From positions 1-16,977 of the forward strand of contig CAYMPC010000023.1 in assembly GCA_964392465.1 (NCBI GenBank): DNA of 16,977 nucleotides, read 5' to 3'. The notes beneath the pieces were generated by a model. That model had not been told where the DNA came from and searched no databases. It worked only from the letters and a program-made list of their open reading frames with translations. A program made the translations under genes and the position numbers. Below, piece by piece: positions 1 through 7,400 of the stretch; positions within the stretch are counted from its first letter, which is position 1, and every line of letters begins with the position of its first letter. The DNA comes from JAAXVZ01 sp964392465. Its GTDB lineage: Archaea; Nanobdellota; Nanobdellia; Woesearchaeales; GW2011-AR15.

Positions 1-2360
1 TTGGGCATTTTGGTTATATTGAACTGGCAAGACCAATTATCCATGTAAAATTCATAAAAATCCTTATTGATTTGTTGAGATGCACCTGTAAGGAATGCGG
101 AAGGCTACTTGTTTTAGATGAAGATATGAAAAAATCATTAAAGAAAGTAGAAAAAAAGGGAAAGGCAAAAAGCCTGAAAGCAAAAAGAATGTTAATAAAA
201 GAAACAATTATGCAACTTAAGACACTTTCTAAATGTCCTCATTGTAAAGCAAAACTAGATAAAATAAGATTAGAGAAACCAACAACTTTTTACGAGGGAG
301 AAAAAAGGCTTTCTCCTATTGAAGTTAGGACAAGGCTTGAAAAAATAAATGATGAAGATATAAAATTATTCGGATTTAATCCAGCTGTTTTTAGGCCAGA
401 ATGGGCAGTTTTAACCTTATTAGCAATACCTCCTGTCACAATGAGACCTTCCATTACTTTAGAATCAGGAGAAAGAAGCGAAGATGATTTAACTCATAAA
501 TTAGGAGATGTAGTTAGAATCAATCAAAGACTCTTTGAGAATATCAATGCTGGAGCTCCAGAAATTATTATAGAAGATTTATGGGATTTATTGCAATACC
601 ATATAACGACTTTCTTTGATAATAATATTGCTCAGCTGCCGCCTGCAAGGCACAGATCAGGCCAACCATTAAAAACAATCACAGAAAGAATAAAGAGCAA
701 AGAAGGAAGAATCAGGCATAATTTAGCAGGAAAAAGAACAAATTTCTCAAGCAGAACAGTAATTAGTCCAGATTCAATGATTGATATCGATGAAGTTGGT
801 GTTCCAAAATTAATTGCTATGAAATTGACTGTTCCAGAAAGGATAACAGAATGGAATTTTGAATATTTGAAAGAATATGTCAAAAGAGGTCCAAAAGTAT
901 ATCCAGGAGCAAATTATATCTCTAGACCAGATGGCAAGAAAAAGAAGATTACTGAAGAAACACAAGAACAATTGCTTGAAGAATTACAAATAGGATATAT
1001 AGTGGAGAGACATTTAATAGATGGAGATATTGCGATTTTCAATAGACAGCCATCATTGCACAGGATGAGTATGATGTGCCATAAAGTAAGAGTATTGCCA
1101 GGATTGACATTTAGATTAAATCCAGCAGTCTGCGCTCCTTATAATGCAGATTTTGACGGAGACGAAATGAACTTGCATATTCCGCAGACAGAGGAAGCAA
1201 GGGCCGAAGCAGAGATTTTGATGGAAGTCCAGACACAACTTATCAGCCCAAGATATGGGTTGGGTATAATTGCGTGTAATCATGACTCAATCGCAGGAAA
1301 TTTTATGTTAACAAAATTACTAGAAATGCCAAGATCAGAAGCAATAGAACTATTAGCTAGTATAGGTGTTGATGATTTTTCATCTTTACCAAATAAAGAA
1401 ATAGTAAATGGCCGTGAGATTTTTAGTGTTGTTATTCCAAAAGATTTTGATTTTATGGGAAAAGCAAGAGACGGGACTAAAGTTGTAATCCAGAACGGAA
1501 AGTTGAAAGAGGGATTTATGGATTCAGCTAATCTAGGTTCAGGTTCTGGGCTTTTAATCAGAAATCTTCATAAAAAGTTTGGCAGCCAGAAAACACTTGA
1601 GATTTTGGGATTAATATTTAGATTAGGTGTAAAAACATTGCTTAAACATGGATTTACAGCAGCATTCTCTGATACAGATTTAAAAGAAGAGAACCAGAAA
1701 GAGATTAATACAATCTTAACAGAAGCAGAATCCAAAGTGGATAGTTTAATTGAGATATATACAAAGGGAGAACTTGATGCTTTCCCAGGAAGATCTGTAG
1801 AAGAGACACTTGAAATTAAGATATTGGAAACCTTAAACAAAGCAAGAAACGATGCAGGAAGAGTTGTTTCAAAATCACTAGACAAATCAAAAAATACCTT
1901 AATAATGTCTATTTCAGGAGCAAGAGGTAACATTATCAATTTAGCTCAGATGGCTGCTGTTGTAGGTCAGCAGGCATTGAGAGGAAAAAGAATCGAATTG
2001 GGATATAAAGGAAGAACTTTGTCTTGCTTCAAAAAAGGAGATTTAAGAGCATCACAAAGAGGATTCATTAAAAATGGATTCAGGCAAGGATTACAGCCGC
2101 ATGAGTTTTTCTTTATGGCAATGACAGGAAGAGACTCACTAATGGATACAGCATTGAGAACTCCAAAGTCAGGTTATCTTTATAGAAGACTGGCAAATGC
2201 AATGCAAGATTTAAAAGTTGAGTATGATCATACTGTAAGAAATGCTTCAAAGAAAATAGTTCAGTTTCAATATGGAGAAGACGGTATTGATGTATCAAAA
2301 TCAGAAGGCGGAAAAATCAATGTTAAAAGGATTGTTGATTCTGTCATGGAAGGTGAATAA
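1..2360 (+). CDS. rpoA1: DNA-directed RNA polymerase subunit A' (5' end outside window)
   Basis: This is the N-terminal half of the largest archaeal RNAP subunit (bacterial beta' / eukaryotic Rpb1 homologue), and it carries most of the active centre. The reading frame is open from base 3 and begins inside the N-terminal zinc region (GHFGYIELARPIIHV), so the start codon and roughly the first 60 residues are missing; 785 codons are visible. A second zinc-binding cluster follows (CTCKEC, then CPHC). The catalytic metal motif NADFDGDEMN, with its three magnesium-binding aspartates, lies at 1143-1172; this frequent intein site is unoccupied here. Upstream, RPSLHRMSMM precedes the catalytic loop as usual. 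The C-terminus breaks where archaeal A' normally ends, and the remainder is supplied by rpoA2 two bases downstream, so the two are one operon. The identification is secure. Confidence 0.97.
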   Translation, partial: GHFGYIELARPIIHVKFIKILIDLLRCTCKECGRLLVLDEDMKKSLKKVEKKGKAKSLKAKRMLIKETIMQLKTLSKCPHCKAKLDKIRLEKPTTFYEGEKRLSPIEVRTRLEKINDEDIKLFGFNPAVFRPEWAVLTLLAIPPVTMRPSITLESGERSEDDLTHKLGDVVRINQRLFENINAGAPEIIIEDLWDLLQYHITTFFDNNIAQLPPARHRSGQPLKTITERIKSKEGRIRHNLAGKRTNFSSRTVISPDSMIDIDEVGVPKLIAMKLTVPERITEWNFEYLKEYVKRGPKVYPGANYISRPDGKKKKITEETQEQLLEELQIGYIVERHLIDGDIAIFNRQPSLHRMSMMCHKVRVLPGLTFRLNPAVCAPYNADFDGDEMNLHIPQTEEARAEAEILMEVQTQLISPRYGLGIIACNHDSIAGNFMLTKLLEMPRSEAIELLASIGVDDFSSLPNKEIVNGREIFSVVIPKDFDFMGKARDGTKVVIQNGKLKEGFMDSANLGSGSGLLIRNLHKKFGSQKTLEILGLIFRLGVKTLLKHGFTAAFSDTDLKEENQKEINTILTEAESKVDSLIEIYTKGELDAFPGRSVEETLEIKILETLNKARNDAGRVVSKSLDKSKNTLIMSISGARGNIINLAQMAAVVGQQALRGKRIELGYKGRTLSCFKKGDLRASQRGFIKNGFRQGLQPHEFFFMAMTGRDSLMDTALRTPKSGYLYRRLANAMQDLKVEYDHTVRNASKKIVQFQYGEDGIDVSKSEGGKINVKRIVDSVMEGE

Positions 2361-2362
2361 AA

Positions 2363-3511
2363 ATGTCATCAGATGAAAATAATGCAGTATTCAAAGAATA
2401 TAAAGATAAGATTCCAAACAATTTGCTTGAGGAAATAAAGTCAAACATTCCAGACAAGATAAACAAGACTCAATTAAAAAAAATTGCAGAAAAAGTTTAT
2501 GAGGAATATAGGACTTCTTTAATTGAACCAGGAGAATCAGTTGGATTGATTAGTGCGGAGTCAATAGGAGAGCCAGGTACACAGATGACTTTGAATACCT
2601 TCCACTTTGCAGGGGTCGCAGAATTTAACGTTACAGTTGGTCTGCCAAGAATCATTGAAATTCTTGACGGAAGAAAAAACATCTCCACTCCAATGATGGA
2701 AATTTTCTTAAAAGAGCCTTATTCAAAAGGCAAAGATATCAAGGAGATAGCAGAATCAATAAAACAGACACAGTTCAAGGATTTTATTAAAGAGATAAAT
2801 CTTGAAATTACTGAAGGAAGACTAGATATAATGTTAGATACTGAGAAGTTAAAAAGAGTAGGGTTAACACAATCTGCGTTAATAAAAGCAATTGAGAAAA
2901 GCCTAAAAGGATTTACAATAAAAGATAAAGATAATGTATTATCTATAAAATCAAAAGGCAAGCAGGAAAATGTCACAGAGATTTACAAGCTAAAAGACAA
3001 AGTAAAAGAACTTTATGTTTCAGGTATTAAAGGAATCTTACAGGTGTTGCCGGTTAAGAGAGAAGAAGAGTTTGTTATAATAACAGCAGGCTCTAATCTT
3101 AAAGAAATCTCAAAACTTCCATATGTTAATAAAAAAAGGACAACAACAAATGATGTTTTTGAGATAGAAGACTTTTTAGGTATAGAAGCAGCAAGACAAT
3201 CAATAATAACAGAAGTCTATAAAGTTATTGAGAATCAAGGTTTGAATGTAGATATTAGACATATTATGCTTGTTGCAGACATAATGACTTTCTCAGGAAA
3301 AGTAAGAGGAATTACAAGATACGGAGTTGTCAGTGATAAGGCATCTGTATTGGCAAGAGCCTCTTTCGAAACACCGATAAAGCATATTGTAGATGCTGCA
3401 TTAGTTGGTGAATCAGATCCATTGACAAGTGTTGTAGAAAACGTCATGATAAATCAGCCAGTGCCTGTTGGTACAGGATTGCCTGAAGTAGTCATGAAAA
3501 AAGGAAAATAA
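2363..3511 (+). CDS. rpoA2: DNA-directed RNA polymerase subunit A''
   Basis: This is the C-terminal part of the split largest RNAP subunit, 382 aa, about the usual archaeal length. It contains the trigger-loop/bridge-helix-proximal block (GEPGTQMTLNTFHFAG, residues about 70-85) followed by the conserved GLPRIIEILDGRK segment, and it ends with the typical tail around NQPVPVGTG. The start ATG is two bases after the rpoA1 stop. A Shine-Dalgarno-like AGGTG (2351-2355), lying in the last codons of rpoA1, is 7 nt upstream, so this operon-internal gene is leadered, unlike many genes in the window. In many archaea nusA, rpl30e, rps12 and rps7 follow rpoA2. Here the operon ends in T-tracts and an unrelated small gene follows. 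Confidence 0.97.
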   Translation: MSSDENNAVFKEYKDKIPNNLLEEIKSNIPDKINKTQLKKIAEKVYEEYRTSLIEPGESVGLISAESIGEPGTQMTLNTFHFAGVAEFNVTVGLPRIIEILDGRKNISTPMMEIFLKEPYSKGKDIKEIAESIKQTQFKDFIKEINLEITEGRLDIMLDTEKLKRVGLTQSALIKAIEKSLKGFTIKDKDNVLSIKSKGKQENVTEIYKLKDKVKELYVSGIKGILQVLPVKREEEFVIITAGSNLKEISKLPYVNKKRTTTNDVFEIEDFLGIEAARQSIITEVYKVIENQGLNVDIRHIMLVADIMTFSGKVRGITRYGVVSDKASVLARASFETPIKHIVDAALVGESDPLTSVVENVMINQPVPVGTGLPEVVMKKGK

Positions 3512-3520
3512 AGTTATACC

Positions 3521-3551
3521 TTTTATCTTATTTTTTTTCTTTCTCTTTTTT
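3521..3551 (+). terminator. Oligo-T terminator after rpoA2
   Basis: Starting 10 nt after the rpoA2 stop codon there are successive T-tracts (ttttatctta, eight Ts, then ttctcttttttt-like runs). Archaeal RNAP terminates on oligo-T in the non-template strand without needing a hairpin. A new promoter-like element follows directly. Confidence 0.6.
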
Positions 3552-3568
3552 AATTAAATTCCAATAAA

Positions 3569-3576
3569 TTTAAAAA
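3569..3576 (+). promoter_or_regulatory. TATA-like box for the 99-aa gene
   Basis: TTTAAAAA is centred about 27 nt upstream of the ATG at 3599. In archaea that spacing puts the transcript start at or next to the start codon, which predicts a leaderless mRNA. No Shine-Dalgarno is present. Confidence 0.5.
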
Positions 3577-3598
3577 CAAAATACACATCTTTTCAAAT

Positions 3599-3898
3599 AT
3601 GAGATATAAAACAAAGAGTGCGATAATTGGAAGGGCAGGAAAAAGAGATGATTTTGGCAATGGCCCTGTGTTTATACATCTATTCAGTATGAATGATCCT
3701 CATAAATTGGCTGATGCTGTTCCTGACAAATTTATAGACGATCATAAAAAGATTCATAAAATTAAATTTTCAGGCTTAGACTTAAGCTTCTTACTTGCAG
3801 GTTCAGATATTTTGATAAATGACTTGGAATATATTGAAGTTGAAGAAGAAGAAGGAAAACCAGGCAATCTTCTGATTACAGGCAAGCATAAAAAATAA
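3599..3898 (+). CDS. Hypothetical protein, 99 aa, unrecognised
   Basis: I do not recognise this family. The protein is soluble, with no signal peptide or membrane segment. The N-terminal half is mixed and charged, with a GNGPVFIHLFSMNDPHKLAD stretch. The C-terminal half has a hydrophobic core (LDLSFLLAGSDILINDLEYI) followed by the acidic run EVEEEEG and a basic tail GKHKK. It sits between the RNAP operon and the structured intergenic stretch, with its own TATA-like element at leaderless spacing and a TAA stop. Codon use matches the neighbours, so it is probably a real gene. Its position after rpoA2 does not by itself show a link to transcription. Function unknown. Confidence 0.75.
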   Translation: MRYKTKSAIIGRAGKRDDFGNGPVFIHLFSMNDPHKLADAVPDKFIDDHKKIHKIKFSGLDLSFLLAGSDILINDLEYIEVEEEEGKPGNLLITGKHKK

Positions 3899-3921
3899 TT
3901 TTTCTATATTTATATGATTTT

Positions 3922-4050
3922 TCGAGTGTCGCTTATTAAATTTTTTAGCGATAAGCGGAAACTATTCTCCCTTATTAAATTAAATTTTTTATTTTTTAGG
4001 AGAGTAGTCTCGGCATTAAGAATATGATCTTGAAGATGCCCACACCCTCA
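3922..4050 (+). ncRNA. Candidate structured RNA with a three-way junction
   Basis: Complementary segments nest in order. CGAG (3923-3926) pairs with CTCG (4009-4012) and encloses hairpin A, CGCTTAT/ATAAGCG (3930-3936 with 3951-3957), and hairpin B, ACTATTCTCC/GGAGAGTAGT (3961-3970 with 3999-4008). A third hairpin follows, GCAT/ATGC (4013-4016 with 4036-4039) plus AAGA/TCTT above it, then CACACCC and a long T-tract. The one imperfect pair in hairpin B is G-U on the plus strand but would be A-C on the minus strand, which favours plus-strand transcription. A clear TATA box at the right distance is lacking, although AT-rich stretches at 3891-3914 could serve. The loops are AT-rich and could be AT background. 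I do not recognise the RNA family. Confidence 0.4.
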
Positions 4051-4078
4051 TATTTTTTTGTTTTTTCCAAATGGAAAA
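4051..4078 (+). terminator. Oligo-T tract and small hairpin after the candidate RNA
   Basis: A seven-T run and a six-T run separated by one G (4053-4066) follow directly on the third hairpin of the candidate RNA. The end overlaps a small hairpin, TTTTCC/GGAAAA (4063-4068 with 4073-4078), with an AAAT loop. This fits an archaeal oligo-T terminator. Confidence 0.45.
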
Positions 4079-4110
4079 CTATTTAAATTCCAATTATTAA
4101 CTTATTTAAC

Positions 4111-4131
4111 TTATTAAACTAAGTTTAATAA
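4111..4131. promoter_or_regulatory. Perfect 21-nt palindrome, possible RHH operator
   Basis: The arms TTATTAAACT and AGTTTAATAA flank a single central A, giving a perfect inverted repeat with 10-bp arms. It ends 33 bp before the ATG of the small ribbon-helix-helix gene and overlaps the best TATA-like sequence for it (TTTAATAAA, 4124-4132). RHH proteins commonly bind such inverted repeats over their own promoters, so autorepression is a reasonable inference. The region is very AT-rich, which weakens the statistics. Confidence 0.4.
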
Positions 4132-4164
4132 ATTAAATTAACTAATTTATAAAAAATATAAAAA

Positions 4165-4302
4165 ATGACTAACATAAATATTGAAATTCCAGATGAACTG
4201 CACAAAAAACTAAAAATACAATGTGCAGTGGAAGAAACGACTTTGAAGGATTATATAGTCATAACATTAGAGGAGAAGTTACAAAAAGGCAATAAAAAAT
4301 AA
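4165..4302 (+). CDS. Small ribbon-helix-helix (Arc/CopG-like) protein, 45 aa
   Basis: This short frame encodes a 45-residue protein with the standard RHH layout. There is an N-terminal beta strand with alternating residues (INIEIP, residues 4-9), then helix 1 (DELHKKLKIQCAVEE), a turn with ETT, and helix 2 (LKDYIVITLEEKLQK). RHH proteins dimerise, insert the paired strands into the DNA major groove and often repress their own operons; many are antitoxins. No recognised toxin lies next to it. A 50-codon frame starts within its stop codon (TAATG), and a palindrome lies over its likely promoter. The TATA-like sequence at 4124-4132 would give a leader of about 10 nt, and there is no Shine-Dalgarno. 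The fold call is fairly sure; the role is inferred. Confidence 0.75.
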   Translation: MTNINIEIPDELHKKLKIQCAVEETTLKDYIVITLEEKLQKGNKK

Positions 4303-4454
4303 TGAGACTAATAAAAATGATTATAACAAGGAAAGCCAGGCATAAGCTGCTACTCACAGAACACGGTCCGGTTCTGGATCTTTCTAGTAAAATGAGTACA
4401 CCCCCAAAAACTTTGCCTGGCCCTTATTTTCTCAAATCACAAAATGGCAAATAA
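4302..4454 (+). CDS. Possible 50-aa ORF overlapping the RHH stop (uncertain)
   Basis: An ATG at 4302 shares its A with the RHH stop codon (TAATG). It opens 50 codons to a TAA at 4452-4454, running 11 bp into the start of the surface-protein gene. The product would be basic at the N-terminus (MRLIKMIITRKARHK) and proline-rich near the end (STPPKTLPGP). The stop/start overlap is typical of translationally coupled gene pairs, including toxin-antitoxin pairs, and would give the downstream gene a source of transcription. Against it, codons such as CTG, CTC and CCG are rare in the neighbours, the product resembles nothing I know, and the same bases form a well-nested hairpin. It is as likely to be an RNA element as a gene. 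Confidence 0.25.
   Translation: MRLIKMIITRKARHKLLLTEHGPVLDLSSKMSTPPKTLPGPYFLKSQNGK
4328..4425 (+). ncRNA. Candidate hairpin RNA or leader element before the surface-protein gene
   Basis: Perfect helices nest inside one another: AAGG/CCTT (4328-4331 with 4422-4425), GCCAGGC/GCCTGGC (4335-4341 with 4415-4421), TACTCA/TGAGTA (4351-4356 with 4393-4398) and CAGAAC/GTTCTG (4357-4362 with 4371-4376). The loop is ACGGTCCG, and unpaired stretches lie mainly on the 3' side. The segment is clearly GC-richer than its surroundings, a common mark of structured RNA in AT-rich genomes. A TATA-like ACTAATAAAAA (4308-4318) lies about 20-25 nt before the outer helices. It could be a free RNA, a 3'-UTR element of the RHH gene, or a cis-regulatory leader for the gene whose ATG is 18 nt downstream. 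It matches no class I know. Confidence 0.4.
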
Positions 4455-7400
4455 CAAAACTAAAATAATAAAACTAGTATTTTTACTATTTATCTTATTT
4501 TTGATAACTGGAATTTTAATAAATTCAGTTGACTTTTCTCCTGTTGATTTAACACCAGATAATGCAACAACAGAAAATAATTTGCAATGTCTTTGGAATT
4601 TTACATTAGGAGCAAAAGTAAATGTTACTTGGTATAATGGTAGCAATCAGTATAATGAAACAAAGATAAATGTTACTAATGTCCAAAATTTACCTGCTTT
4701 TATAGCAAAAAAGGGACAGACATGGAATTGTACTGTTGTTGAGTGGAATGATTCAGCAAATATTTGGAGTGATTCAGTTGAAATTAGAAATGCTAATCCT
4801 TATCCTCCAGATGTTCAGAATGATACTTTAATAGAGGATATAGAATGGAGTAAGAACCTTTTCGCAGGAGATCCAGATGGAGATTCTATAAATGCTTATT
4901 TATGTTTACCAGATTATTTTGATATTAATGATGAAGAAACAATAATTTGGACACCTCTTTCAGAAGATGTGGAGCCTGAAACATCAAAGCTTTATAATTT
5001 TACTTGTGTTGTATTTGACAGTGAGAACGCTGTTTCTTCTAAAACATTTTCTTTAAATGTTACTGCAGTAAATGACTTTCCTGAATTTATATTTCCTTCT
5101 CCAAAAAATAGTACTGTAAATGAAACTCAAAAATTACAATATTTGATTACATTGGCAGATGAGGAGAACCCAACAGGATTATTTAATCTTAGTTTTAACA
5201 ATACTGAGATTAATTGCCCCTATAACAGCAGTGAAAAATTTGAGCTTAATAGGACAAGCAATTTTACTTTTATTTTGCAAATGATAAATAATCAATCTCT
5301 AACTTATCAGGAGGTGGGGAATTGTACTATTAATCTTAGAGTCTTAGACCCAAGAGATGCATTAAGATATACTGATGACACTTTTAATCTAGAAATCCTT
5401 TCTGTTAATCACCCTCCAAATATAACACATATAGAAAGCAAAGGAAGAAACTATAGCCAGGGAGAAGATTTTACTCTTTTGATAAACGCAACTGACATAG
5501 ATCCAGAGGATTATCTATCTTTTTCTGTCTTTAATCCAAATTGTGACCCAAATCCTTGGAATACTACTGTTCTTGTAGATAACTTAGAAGGCTCTGCCTT
5601 GTTGAATGCCACACCTATAAATGATAGCCATATAAAATGCAAGACAATTACTATTTTGGTTGTGGACAGCAGAAATGGGACAGCATCTGAAAATATTACA
5701 CTAAATTTAACTAATATAAATGATGCTCCAGTGATACATGAACTTAGCTATTATAATAATACAAATGAAAACGTAAATTTGACTAATCTGACAGCATATG
5801 CATCTGTACCCTTCATATATATTATAAATGCAACAGATTCTGATATTTTTTATCAAACAGATACCTCTGATTTTTTAACATATGGAAGCAATTCTAGTTA
5901 TTGCAACAGCAACTGTCCTACATTAACAGTTAATACAACGACAGGAGCAATAAGCTTTTTACCTAATAACACTTATGCAGATCAAAATTATACTTATAAA
6001 ATAAATGTGACAGATAAATATAATCTAATAGATAATAAAACAATATTTATAACAGTGATACGAAATAATATTCCTTATTTTAATCAAACTCCGCCTAATA
6101 TAACCGCATATGAAGACGTTTTATTTACGATACAAATAAATGCGACAGATGTTGAGGATAAGCAAGTAACCTTTTCAGATAATTCAACAGTCTTTAACAT
6201 AACAGAGACAGGACTTATTGAATTCACACCTACTTGTTTTGAGATTGGAAATTATTCAACTAAATTAACAATAAATGATTCTTTTGGAGCAGAAAATGAA
6301 AGTATATTTAATCTAGAAATAGTTATGGTGCCAGATACACCAATAATGCCTGTTTTATCAAATATAACTTTATTTGAAAGTCAAACTTTCTCAATGACTA
6401 TTGCTGCAACAGATGAAGATCTTACCTGTGGGCAAGTAGATAATTTAACATATTCATATGATTTTTTATATGGAAGTTTATCTAATTTTAATTTAGAAAA
6501 CACAAATAATATAGCAATTGTTTCATTTATATCCTCTATACCTTCACAAGGGAACTATTTGATTAATTTTACAGTTGAAGATTTATATAATGAAAAATCA
6601 TCAGCCCTTTGGAATCTCACTATAATAAACAGATCTAATCCTCCTATCATAAATAATGTTACTCCTTATGGTTCGCCTTTCTTAACTACTTGGTCTTCAG
6701 AATGGATCAATGTTTCATTATTGGGAGATGATTTTACAAACCTAAACATTTCAGAAGATAGTCTTGTTTATTATGATCATAATAGTTCAGATGTAGATAA
6801 AAATTCTCTTGTTTTCAACTGGACTGTTAATGGGGATGTTGTAAGCAGCAATAGAAATATTAGCATATACTGGGATTATGAAAGTTCTGGGATTTATAAT
6901 ATTACACTTACTGTTTCTGATATTGTAAACAACACACAGGCAAACTGGGTAAGCTTTTCATGGAATACAACAATAAGTAATTTAAACAGGGCACCAAAAC
7001 TAAATTTTACTTTATCAAATGTAACAGTAAATAAAACAGAGACAAAAACAAATTATCTTATATGTGGAAACTATATTAATGCGATTTGTAATGAAACAAG
7101 ATTCTATGATCCAGATGAAGATACTTTAAACTATAATTATACAAACACGACAAAGGTTGCAATCTCAATCACAGGAAACACAGTTACTTTTACAGGCATT
7201 GAATTAGGAAATGAAACAGTTATATTCACAGCAAGTGATGGCCATTTGACAAATGTTAGTAATAACATCACTATTTTTGTACTTGAGCTACCTGAGGAAG
7301 AAGAAGATGAAAATGAAGGAGATTCAGATAGCTCAGGTAGAAATGTTAATTACGTACCTTATTCAATAACTCAAGAAGTTGAAAAAGAAAAAGAAATTTA

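Noticed and set aside
1143..1172. Intein or insertion at the RNAP catalytic motif.
   Set aside because: The motif is continuous and the frame is uninterrupted.
3923..4012. Hammerhead ribozyme in the three-way junction, suggested by GAAAC before hairpin B and GTC after it.
   Set aside because: The essential CTGANGA core between stems I and II is absent; only a 3-4 nt linker is present. The resemblance is probably chance.
3914..4027. A 37-codon open frame starting at ATG 3914 across the candidate RNA.
   Set aside because: Its product is a low-complexity F/L/K-rich string with no start signals at the right distance, and the same bases show better RNA pairing.
3999..4050. Tetrahydrofolate riboswitch, because GGAGAGTAG and GCATTAAG resemble its 5' segments.
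   Set aside because: The closing 3' strand and the downstream conserved blocks are missing, and GGAGAGTAG is better paired with the segment just upstream.
4335..4400. H/ACA guide RNA, since ACA directly follows a stem here and also near 4042.
   Set aside because: Neither stem has a convincing two-sided guide pocket or a clear kink-turn at the expected distance.
4335..4421. 5S rRNA or tRNA, suggested by the 7-bp terminal helix and GAACACGG.
   Set aside because: It is too short for 5S and has no helix IV/V. It also has no anticodon arm or GGTTC-type T arm in the right place.
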